DNA of 16,016 bases from Pseudomonadota bacterium (GTDB lineage Bacteria > Pseudomonadota > Gammaproteobacteria > Pseudomonadales > Cellvibrionaceae). A model generated the notes under the pieces. The model ran no database searches. It saw nothing but the letters and a program-made list of their open reading frames with translations, and had not been told where the DNA came from. How positions within the stretch are numbered: position 1 is the first letter of the stretch; each line of letters starts with the position of its first letter. This document shows positions 15,062 through 16,016 of this stretch, piece by piece. A program made the translations under genes and the position numbers. The stretch lies in the NCBI GenBank assembly GCA_023416875.1, contig JAEZGT010000236.1, positions 1-16,016 on the forward strand, given 5' to 3'.

Positions 15062-15075
15062 TTGCGGCTACCGGG
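15054..15075 (+). repeat. GC-rich hairpin across the GH5 stop codon
   Basis: CCCGGTAG (15054-15061, ending in the stop) pairs perfectly with CTACCGGG (15068-15075) around a 6-nt loop TTGCGG. No T-run follows, so it is not a standard terminator. At an operon junction it may protect the upstream mRNA or lower read-through. Confidence 0.5.
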
Positions 15076-15121
15076 TAGCCAGAGAGTTCGGTATTCTGCC
15101 GGACCTCCACCGTCACTAAAG

Positions 15122-15811
15122 GTGTGTGTTATTTCCAGCTTCTATACCATTCTGGATCACCAGGACGAATTCCTGATTATCAACAAGGCGCCGGGGGTTG
15201 CGGTGCAGGGGGATCCAAATGCGCCTTCTGTTCTGGAGCATGTGCGCCGCGACTTGCAGTTGGGGCAGCTATTCCCGGTGCATCGCCTGGATATGGGGAC
15301 ATCTGGGGTAGTGGTGACAGCTAAAACACCGGATGCCAATCGAGTTCTCTCGCAGGCGTTTCAGTCTCATCAGGTCACGAAGTGCTATTTGGCTATCAGC
15401 GCAAAAAAGCCATCAAAAAAACAGGGCTGGATTATCGGCGATATGGAAAAGAGTCGCGGCGGTAGTTATCGCCTCTGCCGCACTAGAGAAAATCCTGCTC
15501 GCACCGTTTTTCACAGTTACCCCCTGGAAAATGGTCTGCGCCTTTTTGTTCTCCGTCCTTTCACTGGAAAAACCCACCAGCTGCGCGTCGCGCTGAAATC
15601 CCTAAGTGCGCCTATTCTGGGAGACGAGCGTTATGGCGGCGCTTCGGCGGACCGCATGTATTTGCATGCGTGGCGTTTGGAATTCGAATTCGGTGGCCGT
15701 TTATTCAGTTATATCGCGCCGCCAAGCCCGGGTGAGTTGTTTGGCTCGGCAGTGCTAGAGACTTTGCTGCAAGAAATTTCCACCCATGATCTCTGGCGTT
15801 TGGATCCCTGA
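15122..15811 (+). CDS. RluA-family RNA pseudouridine synthase
   Basis: Isomerises a uridine in rRNA or tRNA; which one cannot be read from the sequence. About 229 residues with the family core: DEFLIINKAPGVAVQGDP, catalytic VHRLDMGTSGVVVTAKT (Asp at 15290-15292, about D57), RPFTGKTHQLRVALKS, and PILGDERYGG followed by YLHAWRLEF. There is no N-terminal S4 domain, so it is closer to the short RluA/TruC/TIGR01621-like forms than to RluC or RluD. The start is doubtful. The frame is open from TTG 15062, directly after the GH5 stop. GTG 15122 gives a normal length but has no spaced ribosome site. AAAGG at 15118-15122 is well placed for an ATT at 15131. The stop TGA shares its A with the ATG of the next gene. 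Confidence 0.9.
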   Translation: MCVISSFYTILDHQDEFLIINKAPGVAVQGDPNAPSVLEHVRRDLQLGQLFPVHRLDMGTSGVVVTAKTPDANRVLSQAFQSHQVTKCYLAISAKKPSKKQGWIIGDMEKSRGGSYRLCRTRENPARTVFHSYPLENGLRLFVLRPFTGKTHQLRVALKSLSAPILGDERYGGASADRMYLHAWRLEFEFGGRLFSYIAPPSPGELFGSAVLETLLQEISTHDLWRLDP

Positions 15812-16016
15812 TGCGCGCTCGCATTCTAATCTCCTTTGGTGTACTCGCCCTCGCTCTGGCAATAGGAGTGATGTGCCATCGCATGACGGAGTCGCAGGTG
15901 TCGACTGCCCCAGTACTGTCCGTAATTCAAGAACGCGATTGTGATATTTCGTCCAGTTACAGTCATCGAATTGATTGCTACTGGGCGAATGTTGGTGAGG
16001 CGGGTGTGCGGGCGCG
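15811..16016 (+). CDS. Exported or membrane-anchored protein, 3' end outside the window
   Basis: ATG 15811 overlaps the preceding stop by one base (TGATG), a sign of translational coupling. The frame stays open to the window edge (68 full codons). The product begins MRARILISFGVLALALAIG, a positive N terminus and a hydrophobic helix of about 18 residues. That is either a signal peptide or an N-terminal anchor. VMC at its end is not a good lipobox. The mature part starts hydrophilic, with cysteines in ERDCDISSS and HRIDCYWANVG. A C...C-Y-W spacing like this can occur at the start of secreted alpha/beta hydrolases, but that is only a guess. I do not recognise the family. Confidence 0.7.
   Translation, partial: MRARILISFGVLALALAIGVMCHRMTESQVSTAPVLSVIQERDCDISSSYSHRIDCYWANVGEAGVRA

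Noticed and set aside
1..16016. CRISPR array, insertion sequence, defence or toxin-antitoxin module
   Set aside because: No regularly spaced direct repeats, transposase motifs or defence-type domains were seen on either strand.

Overview
The window reads as chromosomal core DNA of a gammaproteobacterium. Asd, TruA, MetH and NfuA align closely with the E. coli proteins as I remember them. The asd-fimV-truA order is typical of Pseudomonas-like lineages. FimV, a DUF2970 protein and a GH5 mannanase-type lipoprotein suggest a polysaccharide-degrading Cellvibrionaceae-type relative (Teredinibacter, Saccharophagus, Cellvibrio). That placement is an inference from gene content, not from a search.

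Layout. 1-1020: 3' part of asd, closed by an intrinsic terminator. 1021-4530: promoter region, the large polar hub protein gene fimV and its strong terminator. 4582-5400: truA. 5534-5653: a 39-codon single-TM protein gene. 5683-9594 (minus): a probable two-gene unit, metH then a DUF2970 membrane protein, converging on the 39-codon gene. 9595-9743: a divergent regulatory region with a candidate IscR operator in front of nfuA (9744-10349, plus). 10357-10770 (minus): an unrecognised 137-aa protein. 11060-12133 (minus): a class I DAHP synthase of AroF type with a recognisable promoter. 12285-12361 (minus): tRNA-Pro(CGG). 12609 to the end (plus): a cluster made of an AGE-fold protein that seems to have lost its catalytic residues, a GH5 beta-mannanase-like lipoprotein, an RluA-family pseudouridine synthase, and the start of an exported or membrane-anchored protein whose ATG overlaps the preceding stop.

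How they fit together. Most genes are housekeeping: amino-acid synthesis (asd, metH, aroF), tRNA modification (truA), Fe-S protein maturation (nfuA), and polarity/type IV pilus biology (fimV). No phage, insertion sequence, CRISPR array, toxin-antitoxin pair or defence system was seen. The least ordinary items are the AGE-like probable pseudoenzyme beside a GH5 lipoprotein, the candidate IscR site at nfuA, two tiny membrane proteins facing each other downstream of truA and metH, and repeated acidic D-F-D motifs in the cytoplasmic tail of FimV.
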